Positions 44,255-53,516 of a stretch of DNA of 64,000 bases are shown here, piece after piece. A program made the position numbers and the translations under genes. The stretch covers positions 310,001-374,000 of the forward strand of contig CAVPFW010000015.1 in assembly GCA_963703855.1 (NCBI GenBank). The letters run 5' to 3'. Within the stretch, counting starts at the first letter, position 1. Every line of letters starts with the position of its first letter. The notes under the pieces were generated by a model. It was not told the DNA's origin. It made no database searches and saw only the letters and a list, made by a program, of their open reading frames with translations. The stretch is from AP-15 sp963703855. GTDB lineage: Bacteria > Pseudomonadota > Alphaproteobacteria > ATCC43930 > CGMCC-115725.

Positions 44255-45066
44255 CGGCGTGCGCGATCGAGCTCGACCGGGTTACCATCGCCCGCGGGGC
44301 GCGCACCGTCCTGGCCGATGTCAGCGCCACGATACGGAAGGGCGAGTTTATCGGGGTGTTCGGTCCCAACGGCGCGGGCAAGACGACATTGCTGCACGCC
44401 GTATTGGGGCTGCTGCGGCCGGCTTCCGGCGAGATCAGGGTGCACGGCGCGACGCCCCGGCGCGGCAACCGCGCCGCCGGATATCTGCCGCAGCAGCGCG
44501 CGGCCATAGCCGATCTTCCGCTGCGCGCCTGGGATTTCGTCGCCAGCGCGCTGGACGGAGAGCGTTGGGGGCTGGCGCTGGTCGGCCGCCGCGGCCGGCA
44601 GGAGGTGGACCGGGCGATCGCTGCGGTCGGAGCCCATGACCTCGCCGCGCGGCCCCTGTCCAACCTCTCGGGCGGGGAATTGCAGCGGCTGCTGCTGGCC
44701 CAGGCCCTGCTCGGCAAGCCAAAGCTGCTGCTGCTGGACGAGCCCCTGGTCAGCCTCGATCCGCGTCATCAGCAGGGGGTGGTCGCCCTGGTCAAGCGGA
44801 TCCAGTCATCCGAGGGCATGACCGTGCTGTTCACCGCGCACGATCTCAACCCGCTCCTCGGGGTCATGGATCGGGTGCTCTATCTGGGGCATGGCCGCGC
44901 CGCCCTCGGCGCGGTGGACGAGGTTGTCACCGACCGGGTGCTGTCCGGTCTTTACCGGACGCCGATCGAGGTCCTGCGCGTCAACGGCCGCATCCTCGTC
45001 GTCGCCGCGCATGGCCCGGTCGAGGCCGACGCCCACCGCCACGATGCCGGTCACCCGAATGTTTGA
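44206..45066 (+). CDS. znuC: Metal ABC transporter ATP-binding protein
   Basis: This is a 286-residue ATPase. Walker A is GPNGAGKTT, the signature LSGGELQRLLLAQALL, Walker B LLLLDEPLVSLD, and the switch His is in FTAHDLNP. The only usable start in frame is GTG 44206, inside the znuA end; about 18 residues then precede the ABC domain. It would energise metal import with the neighbouring permease, whose start overlaps its stop. Confidence 0.88.
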   Translation: MDAVAARRDRPRAEPLAACAIELDRVTIARGARTVLADVSATIRKGEFIGVFGPNGAGKTTLLHAVLGLLRPASGEIRVHGATPRRGNRAAGYLPQQRAAIADLPLRAWDFVASALDGERWGLALVGRRGRQEVDRAIAAVGAHDLAARPLSNLSGGELQRLLLAQALLGKPKLLLLDEPLVSLDPRHQQGVVALVKRIQSSEGMTVLFTAHDLNPLLGVMDRVLYLGHGRAALGAVDEVVTDRVLSGLYRTPIEVLRVNGRILVVAAHGPVEADAHRHDAGHPNV

Positions 45067-45901
45067 ATACGAGTTCATGCGCACCGCCTTCATGGCGGGC
45101 GGGGTCGTCGCGATCGTCGCCGGGACGGTCGGGTTTTTCCTGGTATTGCGCAACCTGACCTTTGCCGGCCATGCGCTGTCGCATGTCGGCTTCGCCGGCG
45201 CCACTGGCTCGGTGCTGCTCGGCATCGGTGCGCTGTGGGGCCTGCTCGCCTTCACCCTGATCGCGGCGGTGGCGATGGGATTGCTCGGCGACCGGCTGCG
45301 CCAGCGCGATGTCGCGGTCGGCATCGTCCTGTCCTTGGCGCTCGGTCTGGGCGTCCTCTTTCTCTACCTCTACACGACGAGCGCGACCGAGGCGACGGCG
45401 ATCCTGTTCGGCAATCTGCTCGGGGTCAGCGTCGCCAATTTGTGCGGTTTGGCGGGGTTGACCGTCGTCGCCATGCTCGGGCTCGCGGCGATCTCGCGGC
45501 CGCTGCTCTTTGCGACCTTGGAGCCCGAGTTGGCCGAGGCGAAGGGCGTTTCGCTGCGTCTCGTCTCGGTGCTGTTTCTCGCGATCGTGGCGATCGCCGT
45601 CGCCGAGGCGGCGCAGGTGGTCGGCGTGCTGCTGGTCTTCGCGCTGATGGTCGGGCCGGCGGCCGCTTCCTTGCGGCTGGCCTCGCGCCTGCGCTGGGGC
45701 GTCGCCCTCTCGGTCGTCCTGGCGCTCGCCGAGACCTGGGCCGGCATCGCGCTGGCCTACCTGACCGACTGGCCGACCACGTTCTGGATCGTGCTCTTGA
45801 GCTGCCTCGTCTATTTCCTCAGCTTGTTGAAACGCGCCGCGGGCGCCGCGGCCCGGCCGGCGTTTCACGGCGCCGACGAGCAACCGTCTGATTTCGCGTA
45901 G
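45059..45901 (+). CDS. znuB: Metal ABC transporter permease
   Basis: The 280-residue protein has about eight hydrophobic helices and the family signature MFEYEFMRTAFMAGGVVAIV at its start. LRNLTFAGHALSHVGFAGAT lies early and EAAQVVGVLLVFALMVGPAA in the middle, as in ABC-3 (ZnuB/MntB) permeases. ATG at 45059 matches relatives; an in-frame ATG at 45044 is possible. It completes an A-C-B metal uptake operon. Confidence 0.88.
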   Translation: MFEYEFMRTAFMAGGVVAIVAGTVGFFLVLRNLTFAGHALSHVGFAGATGSVLLGIGALWGLLAFTLIAAVAMGLLGDRLRQRDVAVGIVLSLALGLGVLFLYLYTTSATEATAILFGNLLGVSVANLCGLAGLTVVAMLGLAAISRPLLFATLEPELAEAKGVSLRLVSVLFLAIVAIAVAEAAQVVGVLLVFALMVGPAAASLRLASRLRWGVALSVVLALAETWAGIALAYLTDWPTTFWIVLLSCLVYFLSLLKRAAGAAARPAFHGADEQPSDFA

Positions 45902-45963
45902 GCCGGGGATCGTGGATGTTCAAGATTGCGGAACGCCCGGGCCAGCTCGGCCTGTGGTAGCAC

Positions 45964-45997
45964 GTAGGATGCGGTTGAGCGCAGCGAAACCCATCGC
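45964..45997. repeat. REP sequence, left of the RAYT pseudogene
   Basis: GTAGGATGCGGTTGAGCGCA then GCGAAACCCATCGC. It is an inverted, slightly diverged copy of the sequence at 46522-46552 on the other side of the transposase remnant, as expected for a REP/RAYT unit. Confidence 0.75.
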
Positions 45998-46013
45998 AAT
46001 TTGACACACGCCA

Positions 46014-46523
46014 ATGGCGACCTACCGCCGCAACTTTGTCGCCGGGGGTTCCTATTTTTTCACGGCGAATCTGGCCGAGCGCCGCTTGCGGCTGCTCACC
46101 GATAACATTGAATTGCTGCGCGCGGCGTTCCGCTACGCGCGACGGCGGCACCCGTTCGCCACCTAGGCCATTGCGGTGCTGCCGGACCGCCTGCATACGA
46201 TTTGGACATTGCCGGGAGGAGACCGCGATTTCGCGGTCCGTTGGCGCCTTATCAAGGCGAGCTGCTCCCGCGGGTTGCCCCAAACGGAGGGAATTTCGGC
46301 CAGTCGCTTGCGCAAACGCGAGCGCAGGATCTGGCAGCGCCGCTATTGGGAACAGACGCTGCGGGACGAAGACGATTTCGCGCAGCACGTCAAACATGGC
46401 CATGTGGAGCGCGTCGAGGCCTGGCCGTTTTCATCGTTCGATCGCATGGTGCGGCTCGGCCTCTACCCCGCGACCTGGGCCGGCAGCCCCGAGGCTCAGG
46501 AAAGCGGCTTCGGCGAGCGGTGA
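46014..46523 (+). pseudogene. REP-associated tyrosine transposase (RAYT/TnpA_REP), degenerate
   Basis: The frame reads YRRNFVAGGSYFFTANLAER, then LLTDNIELLRAAFRYARRRH as in alphaproteobacterial RAYTs. Three defects are visible. A TAG at 46164-46166 interrupts it. The HUH metal motif, normally PDHLH, reads PDRLH. The segment with the catalytic tyrosine (usually DYIHFNPVKHG) is deleted, leaving QHVKHGHVERV. The C-terminus (MVRLGLYPATWAG, GFGER) is intact. REP sequences flank it on both sides. Confidence 0.88.
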
Positions 46524-46552
46524 TGGGTTTCGCGCCGCTCAACCCATCCTAC
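46522..46552. repeat. REP sequence, right of the RAYT pseudogene
   Basis: GATGGGTTTCGCGCCGCTCA then ACCCATCCTAC, starting inside the last codons of the transposase remnant. It pairs with the copy at 45964-45997. Confidence 0.75.
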
Positions 46553-46649
46553 GGGCTGCAGAGCAGCAGAGTTGTTCGAAACCCGCCTCCGGAAGCTTGC
46601 GGATGCGCGGTATGAATAGGCACCATACGAGCATTGGTTGTGCTTCGCC

Positions 46650-47130
46650 GTTGCCGTTTTGCACTGCGCCGTGATCAAATGAAAAATGACAGCTATGCAG
46701 AGGCCGCATGAAAATATCATCCTAACAACGCTCTGACGCATGAAACGCCTGCTATCGAGACATGGTTTCCGATCGCCGTATCCCAGAGTTGTCCAATGCA
46801 CCATCGAAAAGTACCAGCAATGTGGGTGCGTGACGATCGCATCGCCTCGGTGAGCCGAGCTTGTGGCAACGGCGCAAAATAATGCTACCTCATTTGAGAA
46901 ATATTGGATAGTGGGCACGGCTAGAAGATGATCCTCCGCTTATCCGATTGAAAGCGGTCAACATTGCGCGACGGACAAAGATAACCACGTAGATGTATAA
47001 ATGAGCGCCAAAGTCCCCAAAAAAACGATGGTTACCGTCCAGCGGAGGGACATAGGCTAGGACGAAATAAAAAGCGCAAGTATGTAAAGTAATACAACAA
47101 AGCCTCCGAAGAGGCAGTGTAGTGCCTGTT
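46650..47130 (-). pseudogene. Remnant of a potassium-channel (Ion_trans_2) gene
   Basis: On the minus strand a frame contains HCWYFSMVHWTTLGYGDRKP (TTLGYGD at 46772-46792), the pore helix and selectivity filter of small bacterial K+ channels. It is followed by a hydrophobic stretch (MIFSCGLCIAVIFHLI) as a degraded second helix. Upstream, other frames give hydrophobic pieces (GGFVVLLYILALFISS, VTIVFLGTLALIY) interrupted by stops. No intact protein can be read. The base composition is visibly AT-richer than the flanks, suggesting foreign origin or long decay. Confidence 0.55.
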
Positions 47131-47303
47131 TTGAACTCACATCCACCTCTGACTGATCCCATCCGCCTGCAAAACAATTGCGGCTGAGCGGAACGCGTGA
47201 CTGTGCGTCCTTCGCCCTACTGCGATTTTCCAGAATCGCCGTTCTGCGTCTGTCGACGCACGGCGGCGGCGGCGCGCCGGCGGGCCTGGATTGCGCCGGG
47301 CGG

Positions 47304-48455
47304 CTATTCGATGACGATGCGGGGCGGGGGGCGGCCGACGGCGGCGGCGCCGGCGATCTTTTCCCAGATGCGCGCGGCGATGGCGCGGAAGACCAGAGAG
47401 TGCGGGTTGTCGGGGTCGGAGACGGTGATCGGATGGCCCGAATTGGAGGTCTCGCGGATCTGGAGGTCGAGCGGCACTTCGCCCAGGAATTCGGTGCCGA
47501 GCTGTTCGGCCTCGCGGCGCGCGCCGCCATGGCTGAAGATCTCGGTCCGGCCGCCGCAATGCGGGCACAGGAAATAGCTCATGTTCTCGACGATGCCGAG
47601 CACCGGCACCTCGACCTGGCGGAACATGTTGAGCCCCTTGCGCGCGTCGAGGAGGGCTATGTCCTGCGGGGTCGAGACGATGACGGCGCCGGCGAGCGGC
47701 ACCTGCTGGGCCATCGTCAATTGCGCGTCGCCGGTGCCGGGCGGCATGTCGACGACCATGATGTCGAGCTCGCCCCACTCGACCTCGCGCAGCATCTGCT
47801 GCAAGGCGCTCATCACCATCGGGCCGCGCCAGATCATCGGCTTGTCCTCGGGGACCAGAAAGCCCATCGACATGCAGCGCAGCCCGTAATTCTCGAGCGG
47901 CAGGAGCCGCTTGCCGTCGGGCGAGGAGGGCCGGCGGCCGGAGATCCCGAGCATGCGCGGCATCGAGGGCCCGTAGATGTCGGCGTCGAGCACGCCGACG
48001 CGCAGCCCGTTCGCCTTCAGCGCCAGTGCCAGATTGGCGGCGACGGTCGACTTGCCGACCCCGCCCTTGCCCGAGGCGACGGCGACGATCGCAGCCACCC
48101 CGGGGACGGCGCCGCGCTGGGTCCGCACCGAGGCCGGCCCCGGATGCGCCGCACGGCCATGGGCCGGGGCTGCCGCCGGCGGGGGGGCGCCGCGCCCGCG
48201 CGGGGCGGCCTGCGCGGTCAGCACCGCGGTCACCGAGAGCACGCCCGCGAGCGGCTCGACCGCCTTTTCCGCGGCCTTGCGCAACGGCTCCAGGCGGGGG
48301 CCGCGCTCGGGCTCGACCTCGAGCGCAAAGGCGACGTTGCCGTCGCGGATCACGATACCCGACACCATGCCGAGCGCGACGATGTCGCCGCCCCGATCGG
48401 GATCGGCGACGGACGAGAGCGCATCGAGGATCTGTCGTTCGGTGACTGCGGGCAT
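47304..48455 (-). CDS. mrp: Mrp/ApbC (NBP35-type) Fe-S cluster carrier ATPase
   Basis: The 383-residue protein from MPAVTERQILDALSSVADPD has an N-terminal MIP18-like domain, a Pro/Ala-rich linker and a P-loop ATPase with the deviant Walker A ASGKGGVGKST. DADIYGPSMPRML is Walker A', and DMPPGTGDAQLT follows. The C-terminal CPHC (ENMSYFLCPHCGG) holds the bridging Fe-S cluster. It loads apo-enzymes with Fe-S clusters in the cytoplasm. The frame is open upstream to 48647 with non-family sequence; GAGGGAT precedes the chosen ATG. Confidence 0.94.
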   Translation of the reverse strand: MPAVTERQILDALSSVADPDRGGDIVALGMVSGIVIRDGNVAFALEVEPERGPRLEPLRKAAEKAVEPLAGVLSVTAVLTAQAAPRGRGAPPPAAAPAHGRAAHPGPASVRTQRGAVPGVAAIVAVASGKGGVGKSTVAANLALALKANGLRVGVLDADIYGPSMPRMLGISGRRPSSPDGKRLLPLENYGLRCMSMGFLVPEDKPMIWRGPMVMSALQQMLREVEWGELDIMVVDMPPGTGDAQLTMAQQVPLAGAVIVSTPQDIALLDARKGLNMFRQVEVPVLGIVENMSYFLCPHCGGRTEIFSHGGARREAEQLGTEFLGEVPLDLQIRETSNSGHPITVSDPDNPHSLVFRAIAARIWEKIAGAAAVGRPPPRIVIE

Positions 48456-48704
48456 CTTATCCCTCGGCCCCGGAGCGGGGCGAAAAGCCGGCGCATGCGA
48501 TCGCCGCGCTCGGGCCGGCGCCGACAATGTCGCGTCGGCGGCTCGACAGGCAGACGGCCGCTTGGCGCGACGTTCGGTCGCCCGGACCAACCCGCGAGCG
48601 GCAGCCGGCACACGGCATTTGGGGCCGCCGCCTCCCCTTGACAACACCCGGGCATTTTCGATCGGCTCCCCCGGGAGCCCGGCGAACAGGTCTACGAGAC
48701 CAGT

Positions 48705-48831
48705 GGTAGGAACCCGACATTTGACTTCGTTTCTTGTCTTCCCGGCGACGGCCGGGACCCATTTCTGCCGTGGGTACCGGCCGTCGCCGGTATGACGGAG
48801 GGTGGGTACGATCAGTCAGGTGCTATCCACC
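48705..48831. repeat. 127-bp dispersed repeat, copy B (inverse to copy A)
   Basis: Reverse complement of 18528-18654 with scattered mismatches, including the three hairpins and the GACAAGAAACGAAGTCAAAT tail. One end reaches into the last codons of the following minus-strand gene: both copies include GTGGAYAGCRCCTGA, which is that gene's VDST-stop. Confidence 0.85.
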
Positions 48832-50771
48832 AGGTGCTGCAGCAACTGTTTTCGAACAGCCATGCGTTTGTCGTCGTCGGCAGGGGTCCCGAGGGCGTCG
48901 AGGGCGTCGAGGCCGCTTTGCGCCAGGGCCTTGGCCGCTGCCGGCTCTTGCAGGTTGCGCGACGTCAGCTGCGCCAAGCGGAGGAATAAAGTTGCAGCCG
49001 GTTCGGGATTTTGCTCGGCGAAATCGATCGCCCGAGCGGAAATCGCCGCGATGATCCTGCTCCCAACCGACGGATCTGCATGTTGGAATGCCAATCGTGC
49101 TAAATCCAAAATCGACCAATAGTGCCGCGGCGAAAAGTCGGCAATGCCTGGAAGCACTTCCTCTATTTCATCCAGTAATTCTTGTTCAGTCTTATCCGAT
49201 AAATGCTGGCGAAATAGGTCAAGCTTTACGTCAATTAACTTCCAGGACACGGTAAGGCGTTCGTTTTTAGTCCCGTCGAACACCGCCATTGCTGGTGCTC
49301 CGCGCCGCAAGAAGTCCAGGGCCCGGTCGGGACCCCCGAACTGCCGCAACGCCGCCTGAGACAGGCTGATGAACAGCGCTGCAACCCGCGAAGGATTCGT
49401 CTCGGCAAAACGACGAGGCTGATCGGACACGGCAGAAAAGATGTAAAACCCCAATTGCGGCCGGCCATTCCCGGCGGCCCGTTCCGCCATTTTCAGCAAT
49501 GATTCGCATTGTCCGATCGACAGCGTTGGGCTGTCGATAATCGCGCGAATGTCTTTCCGCAGCGCGTTTTCGGAAAGCTCGACCAATCCCGCATCGGCGC
49601 GCGACAGCAAAGTCGATGCCAGCATGGATCGATTCGGGGGTGTGCCGCGGTTGATGAGAGCTATCGTTTGATCAAACAACTGCCAGGCGTCGGCTTTTTC
49701 TCCGCTCGCGACGAGCGCGATGGCCAATTGATTGCGTGCGGATATTTTGCTGGCTTCCGAGAAGTTTCGGTCGTGCTCGATCAACGAGAGGCGCCGGCGG
49801 TACGATGCCGTCGCGTCCGCAAGCCGCCCCTCGCGCTTGAGCAGCGCCGCCGATCCCGCAAGCGCGGTGACGAGATCGTGCTTGCTTCCGCCGGTACCGG
49901 CTGCGGCAATGCAGCGCTCGTAACATGTCTGCGCCTGCGGAAAACTTCGCTGCGACTCGTGATGCTTCGCCAGCGTCAGCCATAATCCCGCCAGGACCGG
50001 CGCATTCAGAGTGGGCGACCGGTTCGCTTCGACCAGCGCTATGGCCCGTTCATAATGGGATGTTGCAGATCGCTCCTCGCCGCGCGCCCTCAGCCATCCC
50101 GCCATCGCTAATGTGATCTGAACCGCGACATTGGCACGCTCTGCCGGATCGATCCGCGCCGATGCCAAAAGCTCCTGATAGGCGTTGAAATAATCAAGAA
50201 ATCGACCGTCGTCTTTCGCTCCGCCCAATACGGCCAAATTGGCAAGCCGGAATGCCCATGCTTCGACACCGTGCTCCGCGCGATTCCAGTTTGGGGTTGC
50301 GTGCTCGACGATCTGCAGCGCCGGGGCGAACCGTTGATGCCTGACGCAATAGACCAGGAAATTGGTGCGTGCGGGCAGCGGCAATTTCATCAGCGGGCCC
50401 AAATCGAGCATGCCGCGTTTTTCGAGAAGCTCCTCGAACCGCCGCGCACCGCTCGGTGTGCCGATCGCGGCGAACGCGGTCAGGCTGATCCAGAAATCAT
50501 GATCGGCCGGCAATTCGGGCAATTCCTGCAGCAACTGACAAAAATAGTCGTTCGCCTTGACCGGGTTTGATGCCGCTGCCGTCAAGAATGCTGCGTACAG
50601 AATTCCCTCGCAGGAACGGCCGTCCTTGCCGGCCGGAAGCCCGGGATCGGGGAAGTCCATCGCAGCGAGGGGCTCGCAGCTGGGCCCCGCCACGACCCTG
50701 CGCACCGCCGCCCAAGGGTCCTGGCTCAGGCGAGCGCCCTGGGATCGGGAATATGGCCTGGGCTCGATCAT
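48816..50771 (-). CDS. Large helical-repeat (TPR-like) hypothetical protein
   Basis: The 651-residue protein is built almost wholly of helix pairs. TPR-like units are clearest around residues 200-360 (ERSATSHYERAIALVEANRS, SQRSFPQAQTCYERCIAAAG, EGRLADATASYRRRLSLIEH). No catalytic domain or signal peptide is seen. It may be a scaffold for the glycan genes that follow on the opposite strand. Its last codons lie in the 127-bp repeat, so the original C-terminus may have been different. The start at 50771 is the first ATG of the frame and is uncertain. Confidence 0.7.
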   Translation of the reverse strand: MIEPRPYSRSQGARLSQDPWAAVRRVVAGPSCEPLAAMDFPDPGLPAGKDGRSCEGILYAAFLTAAASNPVKANDYFCQLLQELPELPADHDFWISLTAFAAIGTPSGARRFEELLEKRGMLDLGPLMKLPLPARTNFLVYCVRHQRFAPALQIVEHATPNWNRAEHGVEAWAFRLANLAVLGGAKDDGRFLDYFNAYQELLASARIDPAERANVAVQITLAMAGWLRARGEERSATSHYERAIALVEANRSPTLNAPVLAGLWLTLAKHHESQRSFPQAQTCYERCIAAAGTGGSKHDLVTALAGSAALLKREGRLADATASYRRRLSLIEHDRNFSEASKISARNQLAIALVASGEKADAWQLFDQTIALINRGTPPNRSMLASTLLSRADAGLVELSENALRKDIRAIIDSPTLSIGQCESLLKMAERAAGNGRPQLGFYIFSAVSDQPRRFAETNPSRVAALFISLSQAALRQFGGPDRALDFLRRGAPAMAVFDGTKNERLTVSWKLIDVKLDLFRQHLSDKTEQELLDEIEEVLPGIADFSPRHYWSILDLARLAFQHADPSVGSRIIAAISARAIDFAEQNPEPAATLFLRLAQLTSRNLQEPAAAKALAQSGLDALDALGTPADDDKRMAVRKQLLQHLVDST

Positions 50772-51205
50772 CGGGGTTCGCAGTTTGACGAAGCTCGCCG
50801 CCGCCGCGCAACCTCAATCGCGGCGCGTTGGCGACTTCTGCGCGCTGACCGCCGTGCCGTCGAGCGCAGGTTCGGCCAGGATCATTGATGGCGCGCGCCC
50901 GGGCGATGCGGCAGAGCGGCGCAATTCTGATCAGCCATCGCCTCGGGCCGGGCGTCGGCGATCACGTCGCTCCAGCGAGCCCCGACACGCAGCCCGATAA
51001 ATGATCGAGGCCAGCTTGGCTGGACAAGACGGTGGAGACCGCGTTATTGAAATGCAGCCCGAGGGCGATGGCCCGACGGCGAGAGGCCGCCGGCGCCCGG
51101 GTGCATCGGACGGAAGCTCGACAGCCGCGCAAGTGTTTGAGATCGCCCTGCCCAGCCTAGAAGGCCCAGCCGAGCCTGGAGCCCCACGCAAGTCCAGAGT
51201 CTCCC
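50772..51205. other. Divergent intergenic stretch ahead of the glycan cluster
   Basis: About 430 bases. A plus-strand open frame (51001-51231) has no family resemblance. The region should carry promoters for the TPR-like gene and for the cluster starting at 51206; none is clear. Confidence 0.4.
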
Positions 51206-52759
51206 ATGGAAATCGACCGACCAAAATATAAGATCCTGATTCTGCATGCTTTGCGCGGCAACGCCCGACAAACGACGATCGATCATGTTTACTGTTATCC
51301 GCAGTATAAGCCGGGAAACCTGTACGCCTATCACCATATTTACGCGCCGCTTAGCGAAGAGATCAGGTCGTTTCCGTTCGACGCTATCATTATAAATTAC
51401 TGTTTTCTTTACCAGCGTGTGACCAGTCTCTACGAGGAGCTTAAAACCAATAGATATGACTTTATTGCCAAGACGGCTGCCAGAAAGATTGCGATTTCTC
51501 AGGATGAGATCACGCACAACGAGGTATTGGACGAATGGCTGGATTACATGGATGTGGATGTCATATTTACGCCGGTAAGCAAGAATTTGGACGTCCTGTT
51601 TCCGATTTGCAGCTCGCGTGTCAAGATCAAGCACGCGTTTGCAGGATACAGTCAGACGAGGGACGTCAGCCGGCTCGATCTGTTCAACCGGCCGTTTCGC
51701 GAAAGATCCATCGACTTGGGCACCCGAGTACGCATTACGCCGCCCCATTATGGACGTTCCGGCATCCTGAAAGGGCGCGCTGCCGAGAAATTACGCGACG
51801 CGGCCCGGGAAGCGGGATTTATCACGGACATTTCGACCAAACCGGAGGACGCGTTTATCGGCGATGACTGGTTTCGCTTTCTCGGTTCCTGCCGATTTAC
51901 GTTGGTCGCACGCGGCGGCGCGAGCGTTTGCGACCCCCGCGGCGAAATCAAGCGGCGGGTGGAAGAATTCCTGAAATTGCAGCCGGACGCTGCGTTCGAG
52001 GCGGTCGAAGCAGCCTGCTTCGCCGGCCAGGACCGCTATGACTTCACCGCCGTGACGCCGCGCCTGTTCGAAGCGGCCGCCCTGCGCACCGGGCTCATCC
52101 TGCTCGAGGACGACTACGTCGCCGGCCTGGAGCCATACAAGCATTACATTCCGTTGAAGGCCGATTTTTCCAATCTCGACGAGGTGTTCGGGCTGATGCG
52201 CGACGATGCCCGCGCCGAGGCCATGATCGAGGCGGCGTTCCAGCATCTGGTCGCGAGCGGAGTGTTCAGCTACAGCTCCTTCGTCGATGTCGTCTTTTCC
52301 GAGATCGAGGCAGCATATCCGGTTCCCCGTCCGGCAAGTCCGGCAGATTTCGCCGGCCTGCAGAACCATTATCAGGGTCTCGCTGCATACCAGCGCCTGG
52401 TCATGGACGCGCCGCCGCATTGGTCGCAGGTCGCGCGGCAGGCCGGCTATCGCGCGCAGATGCTGGGTCAACGGGACTCCATTCTAGGCCTGATCGAAGC
52501 GAAGCGCCGGGGCTCCGGCGCGCGCAGCGCCATGGCTGCCGAGATCGAAGGCGGCGGCCGATTGGACCCGACCCTCGCGGGCCTTGCCATCGAATCCATT
52601 TCGGCGCTTGCCGATGATGACGGAGATTTGAACGCCCTGGCGGCGCTGATCGCCGAGGATCGCCAACCAGCCCAAAGTTTAGACTATCATCGCCATTACG
52701 GACACTGCGAATACATATACGATCCCTTATCAGAAACAGCCGATCCCGACAAAAGTTGA
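51206..52759 (+). CDS. Putative glycosyltransferase-like protein
   Basis: The 517-residue protein begins MEIDRPKYKILILHALRGNA. The middle contains FRFLGSCRFTLVARGGASVC, DPRGEIKRRVEEFL and a C-terminal-domain pattern, TPRLFEAAALRTGLILLEDD, followed by YKHYIPLKADFSNLDEVFGL. That is reminiscent of CgeB/exostosin-like GT-B transferases. The assignment rests on this pattern only. The first 170 codons are AT-richer and contain runs of codons rare in neighbours, suggesting transfer. A methyltransferase follows 10 bases later. Confidence 0.6.
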   Translation: MEIDRPKYKILILHALRGNARQTTIDHVYCYPQYKPGNLYAYHHIYAPLSEEIRSFPFDAIIINYCFLYQRVTSLYEELKTNRYDFIAKTAARKIAISQDEITHNEVLDEWLDYMDVDVIFTPVSKNLDVLFPICSSRVKIKHAFAGYSQTRDVSRLDLFNRPFRERSIDLGTRVRITPPHYGRSGILKGRAAEKLRDAAREAGFITDISTKPEDAFIGDDWFRFLGSCRFTLVARGGASVCDPRGEIKRRVEEFLKLQPDAAFEAVEAACFAGQDRYDFTAVTPRLFEAAALRTGLILLEDDYVAGLEPYKHYIPLKADFSNLDEVFGLMRDDARAEAMIEAAFQHLVASGVFSYSSFVDVVFSEIEAAYPVPRPASPADFAGLQNHYQGLAAYQRLVMDAPPHWSQVARQAGYRAQMLGQRDSILGLIEAKRRGSGARSAMAAEIEGGGRLDPTLAGLAIESISALADDDGDLNALAALIAEDRQPAQSLDYHRHYGHCEYIYDPLSETADPDKS

Positions 52760-52769
52760 GTTTCCAGCT

Positions 52770-53516
52770 ATGAGGCCGATGCATTGTGTCGCACAAGAAG
52801 ATCTCGACGCCTATCTGAAGACGGATCGGATTGGGGCTCTGCTGCGCGAGTGGGAACGAGCCGGCGACGACGCATTTACCATTCACCGCTGGTTGCGCGA
52901 CACCCCGACCAAACGCATGATCTTCGATGAAATGTATGGCGATCTGCTGTTCGGAAGCGGCGAGCGCCTGCGGATACTGGATGTGGGCGGCGGCGTCACC
53001 GCGCTGACACGCCTTCTCGCTCGTCGGCACGACTACCGTTTGATAGACATCTTCGCGCACGACAACCCGAGCCTGATGAAGTCGCTGCGCGAAGAAATCG
53101 GCCACGTCTTCTGGACCGAAGGCGATTGGTACAGCAGTTGGCCGGACGGCGTATTTGACATCATTATTGCCAATGACCTTTTTCCGAACGCCGATCAGCG
53201 CCTCGGCGCCTTTCTGGAGCGGGCCTTGGCCAAGTGCGCAGAGCTTCGGATCAGCTTGACATTTTATAATGAGCTGAAATTTTACATGGCGCGAAGGGTC
53301 GACGCCGAGGAGATCTTGTATGTTCAGGGCTACAACGGCGAACAGACTGCCGCGGCACTTTCCCGCTTCGCCGATCGCATCGAGATGCCCGCCCTCAACG
53401 AGCTCCTGAGGGTCGATCGGTGCTCGCTGTACCAGAATGGGCGTCAGGTCGCGATTGCCTACCTGCGGGGCGATGCGCAATGTTCCGGGTCAAGAAAAAA
53501 GGTCGGCCGTGAATAA
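52770..53516 (+). CDS. Class I SAM-dependent methyltransferase-like protein
   Basis: The 248-residue protein has the SAM-binding motif LRILDVGGGVTALTRLLA (residues about 67-84), an acidic residue at the end of the second strand (YRLIDIFAHD), and FDIIIANDLFPNADQRL in place of motif post-I. The acceptor is unknown; in this setting a sugar or cell-surface polymer is likely. It overlaps the next gene by 8 bases and is co-linear with the cluster. Confidence 0.72.
   Translation: MRPMHCVAQEDLDAYLKTDRIGALLREWERAGDDAFTIHRWLRDTPTKRMIFDEMYGDLLFGSGERLRILDVGGGVTALTRLLARRHDYRLIDIFAHDNPSLMKSLREEIGHVFWTEGDWYSSWPDGVFDIIIANDLFPNADQRLGAFLERALAKCAELRISLTFYNELKFYMARRVDAEEILYVQGYNGEQTAAALSRFADRIEMPALNELLRVDRCSLYQNGRQVAIAYLRGDAQCSGSRKKVGRE

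Noticed and set aside
48636..48660. CCCTTGACAACACCCG, shared with the hflK promoter region, considered as a promoter for a small RNA
   Set aside because: No -10 element or plus-strand gene follows within 2.5 kb; the 16-base match may be chance.
51001..51231. Small plus-strand open frame upstream of the glycan cluster
   Set aside because: Overlaps the next gene's start, biased composition, no similarity.
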